A stretch of 46,384 nucleotides of DNA from Polysphondylium violaceum (GCA_000277445.1 AJWJ01000141.1:1-46384); one strand, 5' to 3'; shown: positions 32,475 through 44,411, counted from the first letter of the stretch. A program made the numbers and translations. Notes: generated from the sequence alone by a model not told the origin.

Positions 32475-35402
32475 ATGAGCACAAGTTCCTCAATCGTTCC
32501 CTCACCATCCACACCTACACCCTCACCAAAATCTCGAATTGTGCAATCACCTTCTACAATTCCATTTTCATCTTCTCACACTACAACATCTTCGTATCCC
32601 CATTTTAGTCAATTCAAAGCCAGCCATTTATTATCAAAAGCCTATCTCAATCATCATATCAATAACAACAGTAGTATCAATAGTGCCAACTCTCATTTAC
32701 AAACTCATTTAAATTCAAAATTATTAAACAGCAATCCAAAAGAGTCTAAAGACAGCAATAGTGCTGAAAGTAGTGGAGTAAGTTCTTCATCCTCTTCCTC
32801 TTCTTCATCTCCTACGGCCAGTAACAAAACAACACAAGCCGTTGTCCATCATCAAAGAGTTGTAGATCCTGATGAAAAACCAATTAATCCATTCACCATC
32901 TCTGGTTTCTTTTATAAAACTCTTATCGTCATCATTTCAATATTACCCTTGGTATTTGTTGAAAACCTATTAACTTTATTTGCTTGGATTCAAATTGAAC
33001 TTTTAAAAGCTAAAAAAGGTTCAGTTGATAATAATCGTGCTTCTTTAAAGGTATATATTGTTTATTATTATAATATAATAATAATATAATAATATATATA
33101 TTAACATACCGACATACATATATTATAGAAAAAAAGAAAAGCAAAAAAGAAAAAGTCAAAAGCATTAAATACTAATAATACATTAGTAAGTTCAACTATT
33201 CATAAAGTCCCATCATCTTCAAACTTTAAACATATTAGAAGATTATCATACTCTGGTTCAGGTTTACCACATTATAAATCACATTTAATTGGTCACAGTA
33301 ATTTAAATCCAAACAAAAACAACAACAACAATAATAATAACAATAATAATACAAACAATAATAACCATGAAACTCCATCTTTACCTCCTACCACTGTGCC
33401 TGATAACATTCCTATTACAACAACACCAACAATTAAGTTGACACCACCTATTGAATCCATTAAAAGTGAATGTCAACAACAACAACCAACTATAGTTGAA
33501 GAGTTGGATACATCTAGTTCAACCTCTAGAGTAAATGAGAAACCAATTCATTTACATCATGGTGATCACGAAGAATCAAGTGACACTCAAGTGCCATCGA
33601 GTATAACAGAGTTGGAAGAAGAGGATGATATCCATCATTCTGAAGTCAGTTCTGATGCAGATCATGCCGATCACCATCATCATCATTTGGACGGTGATGA
33701 CAAGCATTTGGATTGGACCAATCAATTGAATCCCAACGATATCGATGCCAGTCGTCTTATGGTCAGCTCTATTAGCAATGACCACCTTCATCATCAACTC
33801 CATCCCATCATGTCTATGATGAAGGGACATGCCAATCATTTGATCAATGAAGAACGTTCCCTCATCCAAGGTCGTCAAAGAGCCGACTCGATTTCCATTC
33901 TTCCATCACTCGAGGAAAAGTTGCCAACCTTTTCAGAGATTAGAAGAGTCAACAGTGAACAAGCATTGCACCAAACCTCTGAAGAGTCTCTTCTCTGGGA
34001 AGCCAATCAACAGTCGAGAAAAGAGTTTGAAGAGTTTCTCAAATCTGTCAAAGACATCAAAGATGTCCACAATTGGTTGAGAAACTTTAGTAACTCTGCC
34101 TCTAAAAAGATTGCCATTGTCAAGATTAGTCGTCGTATTCTCGACACTCCCCATGGCGTCGAAAGTGCCGCTCAATCCCTATCCTTTATGTACAAATTTG
34201 GTATCTATCCAATTGTCATTCACGGCGGTCTCAACGATATATCCAAGCTCCCCATCAGCGAAGTCGTCGAAGAGCGTTACAACCGTTCATGTCTCCTCAA
34301 AGAAGCCATCAAAAAGAATGGTGTCGGTTGTACCATCTTGCCTCCAAGTATTTGTAAAATTGAACCATTTGTTTCTAGACGTACTAATAATAGCAATAGC
34401 AACAGTGACGACAACAATGATTCGCTCTCTGAGGAGGAACAAGAATTTGGTCAATCTGATATCTTGCCCAGCGGAGGTCTCACCATGAAGATTGATTCAT
34501 TTGACTATGACATCATCACCACTGCTTTGGATAAAGGAAAGATTCCCATTTGGGACAGTGTTGCAGAGACTATTGATCAAATTGAAATTCCCATCAACTC
34601 TGACATCACCACCTTTGAACTCGCCAAACGTATCGAGCCCTACAAGATCATCTTTGCATGCAACGACGGTGGCATCCTCGACTCGGACCACAAGGCCATT
34701 CCCGTCGTCTACATGAGCAACGACTACAAGGCCCTCATCCAGGCCGAACACACCACCGATCGTCGTCGTGTCCAACTCAAACAAATGAAGAGAATCGTCG
34801 ATCACTTGCCCTCGTCCACCACCGTCGTCGTCACCTCGATCGAGTCACTCACCCACCAACTCTTGTTTCCCCGTCTGGCCAACGGAACCGTCATCAAAAA
34901 GAGAGAGGACAATAAAGTCCACATCTACGATGCCGACAACTACAAATCGATCGACATTGAACGTCTCCGTGAGCTCATTCAAAACAGCTTTGGCAAGCTC
35001 TTGTCCCAAGACTACTTTGACTACCTCAAAGACTCTCTCTATCGTCTCTATCTCTGCGAAAACTCTGATGGCGAGTACACCGGCTGCGCCATTGTCACCT
35101 TTAAATCACCCGACTACATTCCCTACCTCTGCAAATTTTGCGTGAAAAAGTCTGCCCAAGGCCTCGGCCTCGGTGATCTCATCTGGAGAGTGTTGCAAAG
35201 AGACAATGAAAAGCTCTATTGGAGATCGAGAAACAACAATCCCCTCAATCCCTGGTACTTTCAACGTTGTCAAGGCTCTTTTCGTGCCGACGAAGCATTC
35301 ACCATCTTTTGGTATGGCGACGATAAATTTGAAGATGGCAGTTTCCTCATTGAAGAGGCCCTCAGAAAGCCAATTTCAATTTTACCAAATCCCGTTGCCT
35401 AA
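32475..35402 (+). CDS. N-acetylglutamate synthase with membrane segment and low-complexity extension
   Basis: Two exons (32475-33050 and 33129-35402; 78-nt phase-0 intron) give 949 aa. The ATG at 32475 was chosen; upstream in-frame codons begin with TTG. Residues 1-135 are Ser/Pro/Asn-rich. About 139-180 is a hydrophobic segment (FFYKTLIVIISILPLVFVENLLTLFAW). A Lys-rich and poly-Asn region follows. From about 517 the amino-acid-kinase fold appears: KKIAIVKISRRIL, GIYPIVIHGG, LPSGGLTMKI. The C-terminal ~125 residues are the NAGS acetyltransferase domain: YLCKFCVKKSAQGLGLGDLIWRVL, LYWRSRNNNPLNPWYFQRCQGSF, FWYG, as in vertebrate NAGS. The enzyme makes N-acetylglutamate, the first step of arginine synthesis. 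Codon choice shifts to C-ending codons in the catalytic half. A mitochondrial presequence is not obvious. Confidence 0.87.
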
Positions 35403-35795
35403 TTTATATTTCTTTATTTTCCATTACTAGTATCTTTTTTGATTTCTATTTATATTATTTTCGAAATTTTTTTTCTTTTTTTTTCCTTTTTTTCATATGA
35501 AAATAGAAAATAGAAAAAACACTAAAAACATCAAATGAATAAAATGACACATTTGTAATTTGTGTGTGTTTTCTTATATATAAAAAGACATATATATTTA
35601 TTTTTTATTTTATTTTTTTTAAAATTTTTACAAAATTTGTGTGGTGGTGAAGTTGTTTTTTTTTTTTTCTATTATTCTTCTTTCACTAATTTTTTAATTT
35701 TTTATCTACTGTTGTGAGTGTGCTTTTTATTCATTTACACTACGTATTTGTTGTTATTGCTGTTGTTTGGTTATTTATAGATATCTAAATATATA
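35403..35795. other. Intergenic region, no feature seen
   Basis: 393 bp between the NAGS stop and the PITP start. It holds T-rich tracts, an A/T-rich polyadenylation zone near 35500-35560 and no structure of note. Confidence 0.6.
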
Positions 35796-36970
35796 ATGTT
35801 GATTAAAGAATAGTAGGTATTTTATCTGTAATCTTGTGATATGATAATTTAAAAAAAAATATAAAAAAATATAAAAAAATCATATTTTTTTATTTCAATA
35901 TCTATTATCGAAAAGATAATGCAATTAAATGGATAAACATTAATTCATAATCAAATTATAGTAGAATTATTTTACCTCTAACAGTTGAGGAATATCAAGT
36001 TGCTCAATTGTATATGGTAGCTAAAAAGAGTAAAGAAAGTACAAAGGATGGTGAAGGTATAGAGATTGTTGTAAATGAACCATATGAAGATGAAAAGAGT
36101 AAGGGTCAATACACTCATAAAAAAATTTATTTGGCAAATTCTTTACCAAGGTTTGCCGCTGCTATTTTACCTGCAAGTGCATTGGTAGTTGAGGAGAAAG
36201 CGTGGAATGCTTATCCTTATTGTAAAACAGTATATAGTGTAATTATCTATATTTATCATTATTTTGGTTGTGTTCAATTGAATATTAATAATCATTTTTC
36301 ATCATCGCTATCATATAGTGTCCATTTTTTGGAGAAAAATTAACTTTATCAATTGAATCTATACATAAAGCTGGTAGAGGCGAAGAAGATAATGCTTTAA
36401 ATTGTAATAAAGAAACATTGGATAAAAGAGTTGTAGATGTTATCGATATTGCAAATGATCCTATTGACAGTAAAGATTATATTGCAACAGAGGATCCAAA
36501 AATATTTAAATCTGAAAAGACTCAAAGAGGACCATTGGATACAAAAGATTGGCAAGTATGTATAGTAGTAGTATTTTAGTAATAGTAGTGTCAATAGATA
36601 GTAGTTATTAATATAATATATTTTATTATATTAAATTAGAAATCATGTGAACCAGTTATGACTTGTTATAAATTAGTTCATGCTGAATTCAAGTATTGGG
36701 GTTTCCAAACAAAAGTTGAAAATGTAATTCAAAAAACAGGTGTTAGAGATGTTTTATTAAAGGCCCACAGAGCTCTCTTTTGTTGGATTGATGAATGGTT
36801 TGGTTTAACAATTGAAGATATTAGAAGAATTGAAGAAGAAACAAAGAATGAACTTCAAAAGGTACATATACATATTTTTCTTTTATTCAATCATCCAATT
36901 ATTCTAACATGTTTTTTCCCGACTATTCTATATTTAGAAAATATCTGAGCAAAATGAGAAAAAGAAATAA
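35796..36970 (+). CDS. Phosphatidylinositol transfer protein (class I PITP)
   Basis: Five exons (35796-35812, 35962-36229, 36319-36555, 36640-36861 and 36938-36970) give 258 aa. The 17-nt first exon encodes MLIKE plus two bases (TA|T, Tyr); with exon 2 it gives MLIKEY-RIILPLTVEEYQVAQLY, which aligns with the animal start [24 protein letters not shown]. Further matches are VNEPYE, GQYTHKKIY, EKAWNAYPYCKT, the spliced CPFFGEKLTLSIESIH, then DYIATEDPKIFKSEKTQRGPL, and LFCWIDEWFGLTIEDIRRIEEET. PITPs carry phosphatidylinositol and phosphatidylcholine between membranes and feed PI kinases. Dictyostelium has several (PitA, PitB and others); the orthologue is not assigned. The last exon adds a short charged tail. 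Confidence 0.93.
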
Positions 36971-37229
36971 ATTTGATTACTTTTTTTTCCTTTTTGTAGA
37001 ATCATTCCCCTAACTTTTCACATAACAAGATAGTTTTTTTTTTTTTTTTAGTATTTTTTACATAAAAGGCAAAATTTTGTAAGAAAACCAAACAGACAAG
37101 CACAAGTATGAAATAGAATTTTTTTTTATTTTTTTTAAATTTTTTTTTCAATATTTTTTTTGTTGTGATTGGAAGGTTCTGAATGGGGGCGGTTGATTTT
37201 TCATTAAATTTTTTTCAATCACATAATAA

Positions 37230-39761
37230 ATGATGAATAATAATTTTAATAATAATAATAATAATTTTAATTTAATATTAAAAAATTCATTTTTAAAAAG
37301 GAATATATTTAGTTTTCTAGGTAAATCTAGAAGAGGATATTATCTTTACAACAATGGAATTATGCATCATAGTTATGATGATCTTCAATTACATGATATC
37401 ATCAACACAGAGAATGTACCTTTGTTTTTTGATAAATTCAATAGATTTAAATCAATATTTACAGATATTGAATTAAATTTTGACAGTCATAGCAATAATA
37501 ATAATAATACATTTTATAATGACTGGATTGATATATCTTTAGAAGAGATAAAGAAATTAAAAACAAAAAATCATATTTTAAGTGACAAGAGAATGGATCA
37601 ATTCATTTATGATCTTTTACATTTGTACATGAAACATCAACAATATGTCAACAATGGTAAAAGTGATCAGGAATTGATTCAGGATTTGGTTTTTCAAATT
37701 TTTGGATACAGTAAAGCAAGACAACAAACACTAGATCAATTGTATCCTACCAAAGAGTATTTTACACATACAGAAAGATTTGACAACTTTTCAAAATCAT
37801 TATCAATTATTAGTATGACTGAAATTCTAAATCAACCATTAAAAGTTAAGTTTAGATCATTTAAAGATATAATAGATGATCCATTCTTTATTGAAAATAA
37901 AGAGAGATTTAGATCCCTAGATTATTGGTCAGATCAAGAGTTTGTAAATTCTTTATTGGATGGATCAATAAACTTTGTTCAAGATAAAGAGAAATTAAAT
38001 TTATTAAAATGGATATTAACAATCTCTCCTCATTTCAATTATGATCTATATATTCAACACCATCAAAATTTAAACGTTGATCAAATATCATTTGGTTTAT
38101 TATATAAAATTAAAATAATTTTAAATAATAATACCAATAATAATAATAATCATGATAATAATAGTTATGATAATAATAATAATAATAATAATCAAAATAA
38201 TAATATAAATATAAGTTCAGCATTTCAATCGCCTCAATTATTTAAATTTATTTCAAAATATTATAGTCAAGAATTAAATCATTATGTAATTAGTAAATTC
38301 CATTTAATGATAAATGATTGTAAAACATTAAATTTATTTGTAAAGTATTGGTTATTACAAAAGGAAAGTTTTGAAAAAAGACCTTTATCAAAAATTAGTA
38401 TCAATGCCATTAATCCAGATATAGAGTTACTCAAATTAATAGTAGAGAATAATTTATTGATATTTATGCATAATGTCAAGTTAACAAAACAACATATAGA
38501 CTATCTATTGGTACACAGACCAAGTGCATTAAATTATTCTTTGGGTCTGTTTGAAGGTGATGATGATATTGATCCATTTCAGGTTTGGAAAAAAGTAAAT
38601 CTTGTAAATGGCACTGATGGATTATCCAATATCTATGATGTATTTTGGGAAGCTGTCATTCAGGGTCGTTTAGATTTCATTCAATCTTGTGTCTCTAGTT
38701 TTACAAGCACCCCAAATAGAAATGCAAATTCTTTTCTTCCTGGTATGATGTTTCGAGATCAATGTATAATCTCTGCCTATGATAGTGAATTTATAGACAT
38801 TTATAAATATCTATTGGACCTTTGGTATGATGGCCAGCGATCAGAAAGAGTGATTCTTGGCCTCTTTAGATCTGATTTAACTAGATTAAAAATTGATCGT
38901 CTAAGACACACTTTGTTGATCGATCAATCCATTGATGAAAAAATCAAACAAACGATAATCAAGAGATACTTTTTAGACATCTATTCTTTTCTTTCCTTTT
39001 CCAGCAAACAAGAGAAAGGCGTCGCTATAGAGATTGTTGAATTGATCAAAGAAATTTATTTAGAAAAATACAACAATCATCCCCTAGTCTATGAGCCACA
39101 GGAACAATTAAAACTAACTCTTTATCAAGACTCTAGATTCTATATTCAACTTAAACACAACACTCGAAATGCTAGACTGGTCAATTGTTCAAAACAACAA
39201 TTTCTAAGAGAGGCTCTTGTTGGTGGATCCTTGAATGAAGCCAAGTTTATACTAGACTCTGTAATGAATCAAGATGATTTGGAAATTGTAACCAACAACA
39301 TTGATTTATATCTCAAGAGTTTTCTATACCAAATCCCAAATCCCAAATTGAAAGTGTTTCTCTATTTATTTGATAGATTTCAATCTATCATCCAACCACA
39401 AACCATTTCCATCATTTGTTCATTGGCATTGAAAAGTAACAATTATCAATTATTGGATATCCTTTTACATCGCACTAAAATTAGATTACTTGCACCACTA
39501 TCCAATCAACATGATAAAAGTATGTTGTGCTCAAATATCATCGATATCATTAAATCACCCTACTATAATCCAAATAATATTTATTTTATAAAGTATCCAA
39601 TTACAAATCTATCCTTGATCAATTTGGATTTATTGGAAAATTATCAACCAATCATTTTAAAAGAAAGTCTCTATTCTGAAAATAATATTGATTTTTCAAC
39701 TCCAATCTCTACAATTACAAAAATTCCAAAAATTTCAAAAGAAAGATTATTGATTTTTTAA
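37230..39761 (+). CDS. 843-aa ankyrin-like orphan protein
   Basis: Long single-exon frame with two Met codons at the start. The N-terminus is an Asn run, then FSFLGKSRRGYYLY. Poly-Asn/His insertions occur around residues 300-330. Several helical pairs resemble degenerate ankyrin repeats (ELLKLIVENNLLIFMH, FWEAVIQGRLDFIQSCV, REALVGGSLNEAKFILDSV). Proteins of this build (a short F-box-like or leader segment followed by weak ankyrin units) form large lineage-specific families in dictyostelids. I recognise no catalytic motif. The A/T-rich third positions fit neighbours and the frame is intact across 2.5 kb, so it is coding. Confidence 0.8.
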   Translation: MMNNNFNNNNNNFNLILKNSFLKRNIFSFLGKSRRGYYLYNNGIMHHSYDDLQLHDIINTENVPLFFDKFNRFKSIFTDIELNFDSHSNNNNNTFYNDWIDISLEEIKKLKTKNHILSDKRMDQFIYDLLHLYMKHQQYVNNGKSDQELIQDLVFQIFGYSKARQQTLDQLYPTKEYFTHTERFDNFSKSLSIISMTEILNQPLKVKFRSFKDIIDDPFFIENKERFRSLDYWSDQEFVNSLLDGSINFVQDKEKLNLLKWILTISPHFNYDLYIQHHQNLNVDQISFGLLYKIKIILNNNTNNNNNHDNNSYDNNNNNNNQNNNINISSAFQSPQLFKFISKYYSQELNHYVISKFHLMINDCKTLNLFVKYWLLQKESFEKRPLSKISINAINPDIELLKLIVENNLLIFMHNVKLTKQHIDYLLVHRPSALNYSLGLFEGDDDIDPFQVWKKVNLVNGTDGLSNIYDVFWEAVIQGRLDFIQSCVSSFTSTPNRNANSFLPGMMFRDQCIISAYDSEFIDIYKYLLDLWYDGQRSERVILGLFRSDLTRLKIDRLRHTLLIDQSIDEKIKQTIIKRYFLDIYSFLSFSSKQEKGVAIEIVELIKEIYLEKYNNHPLVYEPQEQLKLTLYQDSRFYIQLKHNTRNARLVNCSKQQFLREALVGGSLNEAKFILDSVMNQDDLEIVTNNIDLYLKSFLYQIPNPKLKVFLYLFDRFQSIIQPQTISIICSLALKSNNYQLLDILLHRTKIRLLAPLSNQHDKSMLCSNIIDIIKSPYYNPNNIYFIKYPITNLSLINLDLLENYQPIILKESLYSENNIDFSTPISTITKIPKISKERLLIF

Positions 39762-39938
39762 AAGCTTAATAAACTAAATAAATAACAATACCTATTCCGT
39801 TTATGTGGTAAAATGATTGAGGTTGAGAATAAGTGTGTAGGTGACTAAAATTATTTTATAGATGGCTCTAAATAAATATTGCTACTACTATTTATATAAT
39901 TTATAACTTTAGGGTTTTAGACCTTTTAAAAATATATA

Positions 39939-42224
39939 TTATAAATTATCATTGTCGTTGTCATCGTCTGATATATGATCATCATTTAGTATTTGATAAT
40001 TTGAATTATTGTTGTGATTATTGGTCTCTTTTAATGGTTGATAATTTATACTTGTACTATTCTTTGTGCTGCCAAAGATACTCGTATTGCTCGTACTAGT
40101 ACTACTATTTGATTTAAATAAAAGTTTTAATCTTTTTAAAAGTGGAGTTGGTGGAGGGGTAGGAGTCTCGTTTAGGATTTCAACTTGATAGTCACCATCG
40201 TAATCTGTGGGAGGTGCACCAGTGTTTTTTGTGAAATCGTTGGTATAGTTGAATTTACTTTTAATGTTTTTAGTACAACATGCAAATATACAAATGGAAC
40301 TGGTGACGAGTGCCGTCACTGATAGACCTATGATCACCATTTTGTAGTTGAAATGAAGATTACAATCGGCACCATACCATCCTTTTCTACACACTGAGCA
40401 ATCGTCACCAATGTATCCTCGAGTGGGATCACAAACACATAGACCATTTTCATCACAGGTGCCTTGATTGGAACATGTGGCAACGGGATCACAATACACT
40501 TGACATAGGTCATTTGGATAGTAATTTGTCTTGCATACACAACCAAGTGAAGAACAAGTAAAATTACCAGAGCAGTAATCTTGCTCTGAACAAATGGAAT
40601 CAAATGCCTTTAATAAAACATTGTCATTGCTTATTAATACATATGCTTGACCATTTGATATCGTAGGAAGACTATCATTTACAATCACAAAATTACTAGG
40701 AAAAGATTGAAATTGTATTAATGTATTTGTATAACTATATAAAGACAAACCATTGTCTCTGACAAGATAAACAGAATTGGGTAAAGAAAGAGAGAAATCG
40801 TATATTCTAGATTGTTTATCACCAAGTACAATCCATTGTAATGAATATGATAATGATTGAGATGAAATTAATGTACCCAAATAAGAAATAATTTTATCCA
40901 CTCTATTCTTTAATTCAATCATAAATATAATATCACCAGTGATTGAATTATAACCCAATTTAGCATTTACAATTGTATTTGGATTACAATCTCGAAGACC
41001 ATCCAATAATACTTTGGTGCCTATACTTGAACCACTAGCAATATCAAATCTATCAATTGAAATTGTTTTATTATTTGAACAATAAAGCATTGATATTGTA
41101 CTATTAAACACTATAATTGAATTTGAATTTATCAATCTACCAATTGCACTATTCTTTAATGTTGGTATCCATGATGATTTTATACTAAAATCTTTTAATG
41201 AAAATATATATATTATTTCTTTTATATTATTATTATTGTTACTATTATTATTACTATCACTACTAGTACTATCACTATTACTATTACTATCAGTATTATT
41301 GTTTAAATATTGATAAAATATTATATTATTTAAATCATTTGGCATTGGTAATAATAATATACTATTGAATGCATTATTGTTATTAATTAAAATTGATAAA
41401 TGATCAATATCATTGTTATTGTTGATTTTGAAATTTTTAAAATTACCAGTTGAAAAATTAATGAGTATAAATTCAAGTGTATCATTTAATAGATAATTAT
41501 TACACAACATATAGTATTGTGTATTTATAGTAGCACTACTACCATTATTTGTTTGCAAAGGACTTGTACAATGATTATATATATCTGTCAACTCATTACT
41601 ATCACTACTATTACTATTTTCACTACTATTACTACTATTACTAAATGAAGTCCATAAGAAACTACCATATTGACTATCAAAACTATAAAATTGATTTATA
41701 TTTGTTAAATATACCAATACAATTTCATTTTCAACTTGACTACCACTACTTGAAATCAACTCTATATCTAATGTTTCCTTTTCCTCTAATAAAGAGGAAT
41801 TAAATTTAATTTGATTTGACCATACAAAGTCACCTTGATAATAATTTTTAACTATGACTAAATTACAAATATCTTTATTACATCCCAATGATTTTAAATC
41901 TATTATTATGTTTTTGTTTTATTAATATCCAAGCAATAATGGTTACTATTAACTAAACTTACAAATAAAGGATTGGTTTAAAAATATTAAAGGATTATAT
42001 TGTAATTTAATATTATATGTGTATGTATCTGATGTAGATGCTTCATCATTATAAGTTACATTTAACCAATGAATATCATTTACTATAGAATCTGAATTTG
42101 AAAAACTTGAATGAAATGAATCATGGTTTGGCATTACCCATGAATCCAATGCATTGCTAGTAGTAATTGACAACGATGAATAAACTAAACAAATTGTTAA
42201 AATTAAAAACTGTATATTATTCAT
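39939..42224 (-). CDS. Type I membrane protein: PQQ-like propeller, EGF-like region, cytosolic tail
   Basis: Two exons (41963-42224 and 39939-41899; 63-nt intron, phase 1, T|AT) give 740 aa. A signal peptide occupies residues 1-25 (MNNIQFLILTICLVYSSLS...). Next is a propeller-like ectodomain with DSWVMPNHDSFHSSFS, similar to the W-x-x-x-x-H-D start of PQQ/quinoprotein blades, and blade-like strands such as YSFDSQYGSFLWTS. Residues about 520-597 are Cys-rich and EGF-like (CSEQDYCSGNFTCSSLGCVC, CSNQGTCDENGLCVC, GYIGDDCSVCRKGWYGADC). A single membrane helix (MVIIGLSVTALVTSSICIFAC, about 605-627) precedes a cytosolic tail with Pro and acidic/Asn-rich ends. Poly-Asn/Ser inserts are frequent. It may be a surface receptor or adhesion protein; the ligand is unknown. 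Confidence 0.75.
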
Positions 42225-42564
42225 GACTATTATCTATTATCTATGTATACAAATAATATCTGTATAGTAATAACAATTCAACCTTGAAGGTCCTGCAGGG
42301 CTATCGTCGATATTGGTTTAATATATTACTGGGGAGCATTGTTATGATTTTGTGAAAAAAATTCAAAAATTATTTTTTAAAATTATTTTTTTAAACACTC
42401 ACACCAGGTAAGCATTTTTCGACATTTCACATATAAACATAACCAACATACCCCTTTATGGATCCCGATGAAAGGTCAATAAATATATCTTGAAATGAAA
42501 AATAAGAATCTTTTTTAAAATAATAAATTAATAATACACATCAATGATAGGTTTTTATATATTT
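42225..42564. other. Promoter region with two adjacent palindromes
   Basis: 340-bp spacer upstream of the PQQ/EGF gene. It contains ACCTTGAAGGT (42281-42291, odd palindrome) directly followed by CCTGCAGG (42292-42299, perfect), GC-rich against the A/T background and about 57 bp from the start codon. The remainder is T-rich 3' flank of twinfilin. Confidence 0.55.
42281..42299. promoter_or_regulatory. Tandem palindromes ACCTTGAAGGT and CCTGCAGG
   Basis: Two contiguous palindromes form a 19-bp GC-richer block 57-75 bp upstream of the PQQ/EGF gene on the minus strand. Position and symmetry suggest a transcription-factor site; no known dictyostelid factor was matched. Confidence 0.35.
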
Positions 42565-43822
42565 TTAATTTTTAACTAATCTACGAGAACCAGCACCTGG
42601 ACGAGTTGGACGAGTGAATGCTTTTTTCTCTTCTGGTTTAGGTGGATGGAGTTCGGTTTCAATAGATTGTGCAGAGATTTCAGATGGGGCGTTGATTTCC
42701 AATTTCAAGTCGATTTTGAGGGATTTTGAGACAAGGGATTCAACGTTTGCTTTGCTAGAGGAATACAACATTCTCATCTTGACTGGTGCAGACTTGGTTC
42801 CTGCTGAACCGTCTGGACAAGAGAAAATATAGACAATGGAATTTAAATTCTCACCCTCAAATTCATGAGAGTATCTGAAAAAGTGGAATCTTGGTTCCTC
42901 GGTGGAAATGTGTTTGGAAATGGAATTGATATCGGTGTTTTCTTGAGATGAGAAAATGATCTTTTCATCTTGAATATTGATACCCAATGAAATGTAATTA
43001 CATTTGTCATTAATAAAATCTTGAACTGCTGATTGAGCTTTAGGTTCCACTGGGAATGCTACACCATGTGCATGCATACTGGCACCACCACCTCCAACAA
43101 ATACACCTTGTTCTCTCTACGTATTATTAGTTTTACGTTAATAATCTATATCTCTTTATCTGTACAAAATTATGAAATACAAACTTCATCATTCTTTTGT
43201 TGTTCTTCCATAGTTAATGGAGCTTCAGATTCTTGATGAATCAAGTGTTGTTTATAACCTTTTTTAGAGAAATCTTTTTTGTTTGAAGAATAGATTTCAT
43301 CGACAAAATGAGCAATACCCAACTCTCTTTTAAGAGTTGATCTAGTTGCAGCATATGTCATCTTTTCTCTAACTTTTGCATTATCTGGAACGAAAAACAT
43401 AAATATCCAATTACAACCTGTAACTTCAATACTCTTGTCGTCCTTTTTAAATAAAATATAACATGGTGATGAATCAAGTACTGATTCAATTTTATCCATA
43501 TCTATAGATATCGATGAGAAAAGTATAATGATGTGTATGTAAATTTTGTTGATTATAAATTAATATATGAAACCTATGCATAACTTATGTATATCTATAT
43601 TTACCAGATTCAAAATCACTTGAAATACTTTCAACATGAGATGAAACCAATTGGTCTATTTAGGGAAATTAGTATATCTACGTATATGTATAATATCGGT
43701 CATATAAACAAACACTTACCTTCAGAAATAACAACTTTGATAAAACGAGTGTTATCTTGATTAGATGAACCAAAGGTAGAGATCAACTCTTGAGAAACTG
43801 GAATACCACTTGAATGACTCAT
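42565..43822 (-). CDS. twfA: Twinfilin
   Basis: Four exons (43720-43822, 43605-43655, 43185-43501 and 42565-43116; introns of 64, 103 and 68 nt) give 340 aa, the usual twinfilin length. The protein has two ADF-homology domains. The first (about 1-150) begins MSHSSGIPVSQELISTF, with FIKVVISEDQLV restored by splicing, then YILFKKDD, WIFMFFVPDNAKVREKMTYAATRSTLKREL. The second (about 170-310) has VAFPVEPKAQSAVQDF, CNYISLGINIQDEKI and RFHFFRYSHEFEGE. The tail ends TRPTRPGAGSRRLVKN; the basic Arg/Lys-Pro end is like the twinfilin segment that binds capping protein and PIP2. Twinfilins sequester ADP-actin and act at barbed ends. The third intron uses a GTTTGT donor; other choices give a stop. Confidence 0.93.
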
Positions 43823-44411
43823 ATTGTTTGTGTGTGTATATAAATTTAAAAATCTGTCCTAAAAGATAATAATGTACAAAATAAAAATTAAATATCTATA
43901 TCTATTTCCAAGTTTGTACTTTTTGAAAAAAGTGTGTTTGGGGTATTATTACTATATGTTTTGGGTGAAAATAAAAAATAAATTAAAATAAATTAAAATT
44001 TGGTTGATAATAGATTTTTATTGACAGTTTTCTGTTCAAAAGTCAGAGCGAGAGCAAAAGGCAGAGAAAGGATGGGTGAGGCTTCCTGCTAAAAAAATAA
44101 GAGGAGGAATCGTGTGCAAAGATTTTTTTTTCAAAAAAAAATTTAACGTTATGGCTGAAAGTGCATAAATTTTTTCAGCCCACAGCTTTTTAAAACTTAC
44201 ACAGAGCAGAGTAAAAATTTTGTAATTGGTTCGTGTAAAAAATCTTGCGAGGCGCATGTTTTTTTTTTTCATTTTTTTCATTTTTTTTATTTTTTTCGAA
44301 AAATCGTCGTACTCTAGCCCTGCTCTCTGAGTTGCTTCGGTTTGCTCGCGGGCTCATCAAAATCTTTTTTTTTTTCTTTTGATTTTTTTAGCATTTGTTT
44401 GTTGTTACACA
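43823..44411. promoter_or_regulatory. Bidirectional promoter region of twinfilin and rpl8
   Basis: 589 bp between divergent genes. A GC-richer block (44036-44250) contains an 8-bp stem GGCTGAAA (44153-44160) / TTTCAGCC (44173-44180). Nearer rpl8 are T runs and another GC-rich segment (about 44300-44360, CCCTGCTCTCTGAG...GCTCGCGGGCTC) that probably spans the transcription start and leader of this highly expressed gene. Confidence 0.5.
44153..44180. repeat. GGCTGAAA/TTTCAGCC hairpin
   Basis: Eight perfect pairs with a 12-nt loop, located 232-259 bp upstream of the rpl8 ATG. It may be an upstream promoter element or part of a transcript. Confidence 0.35.
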
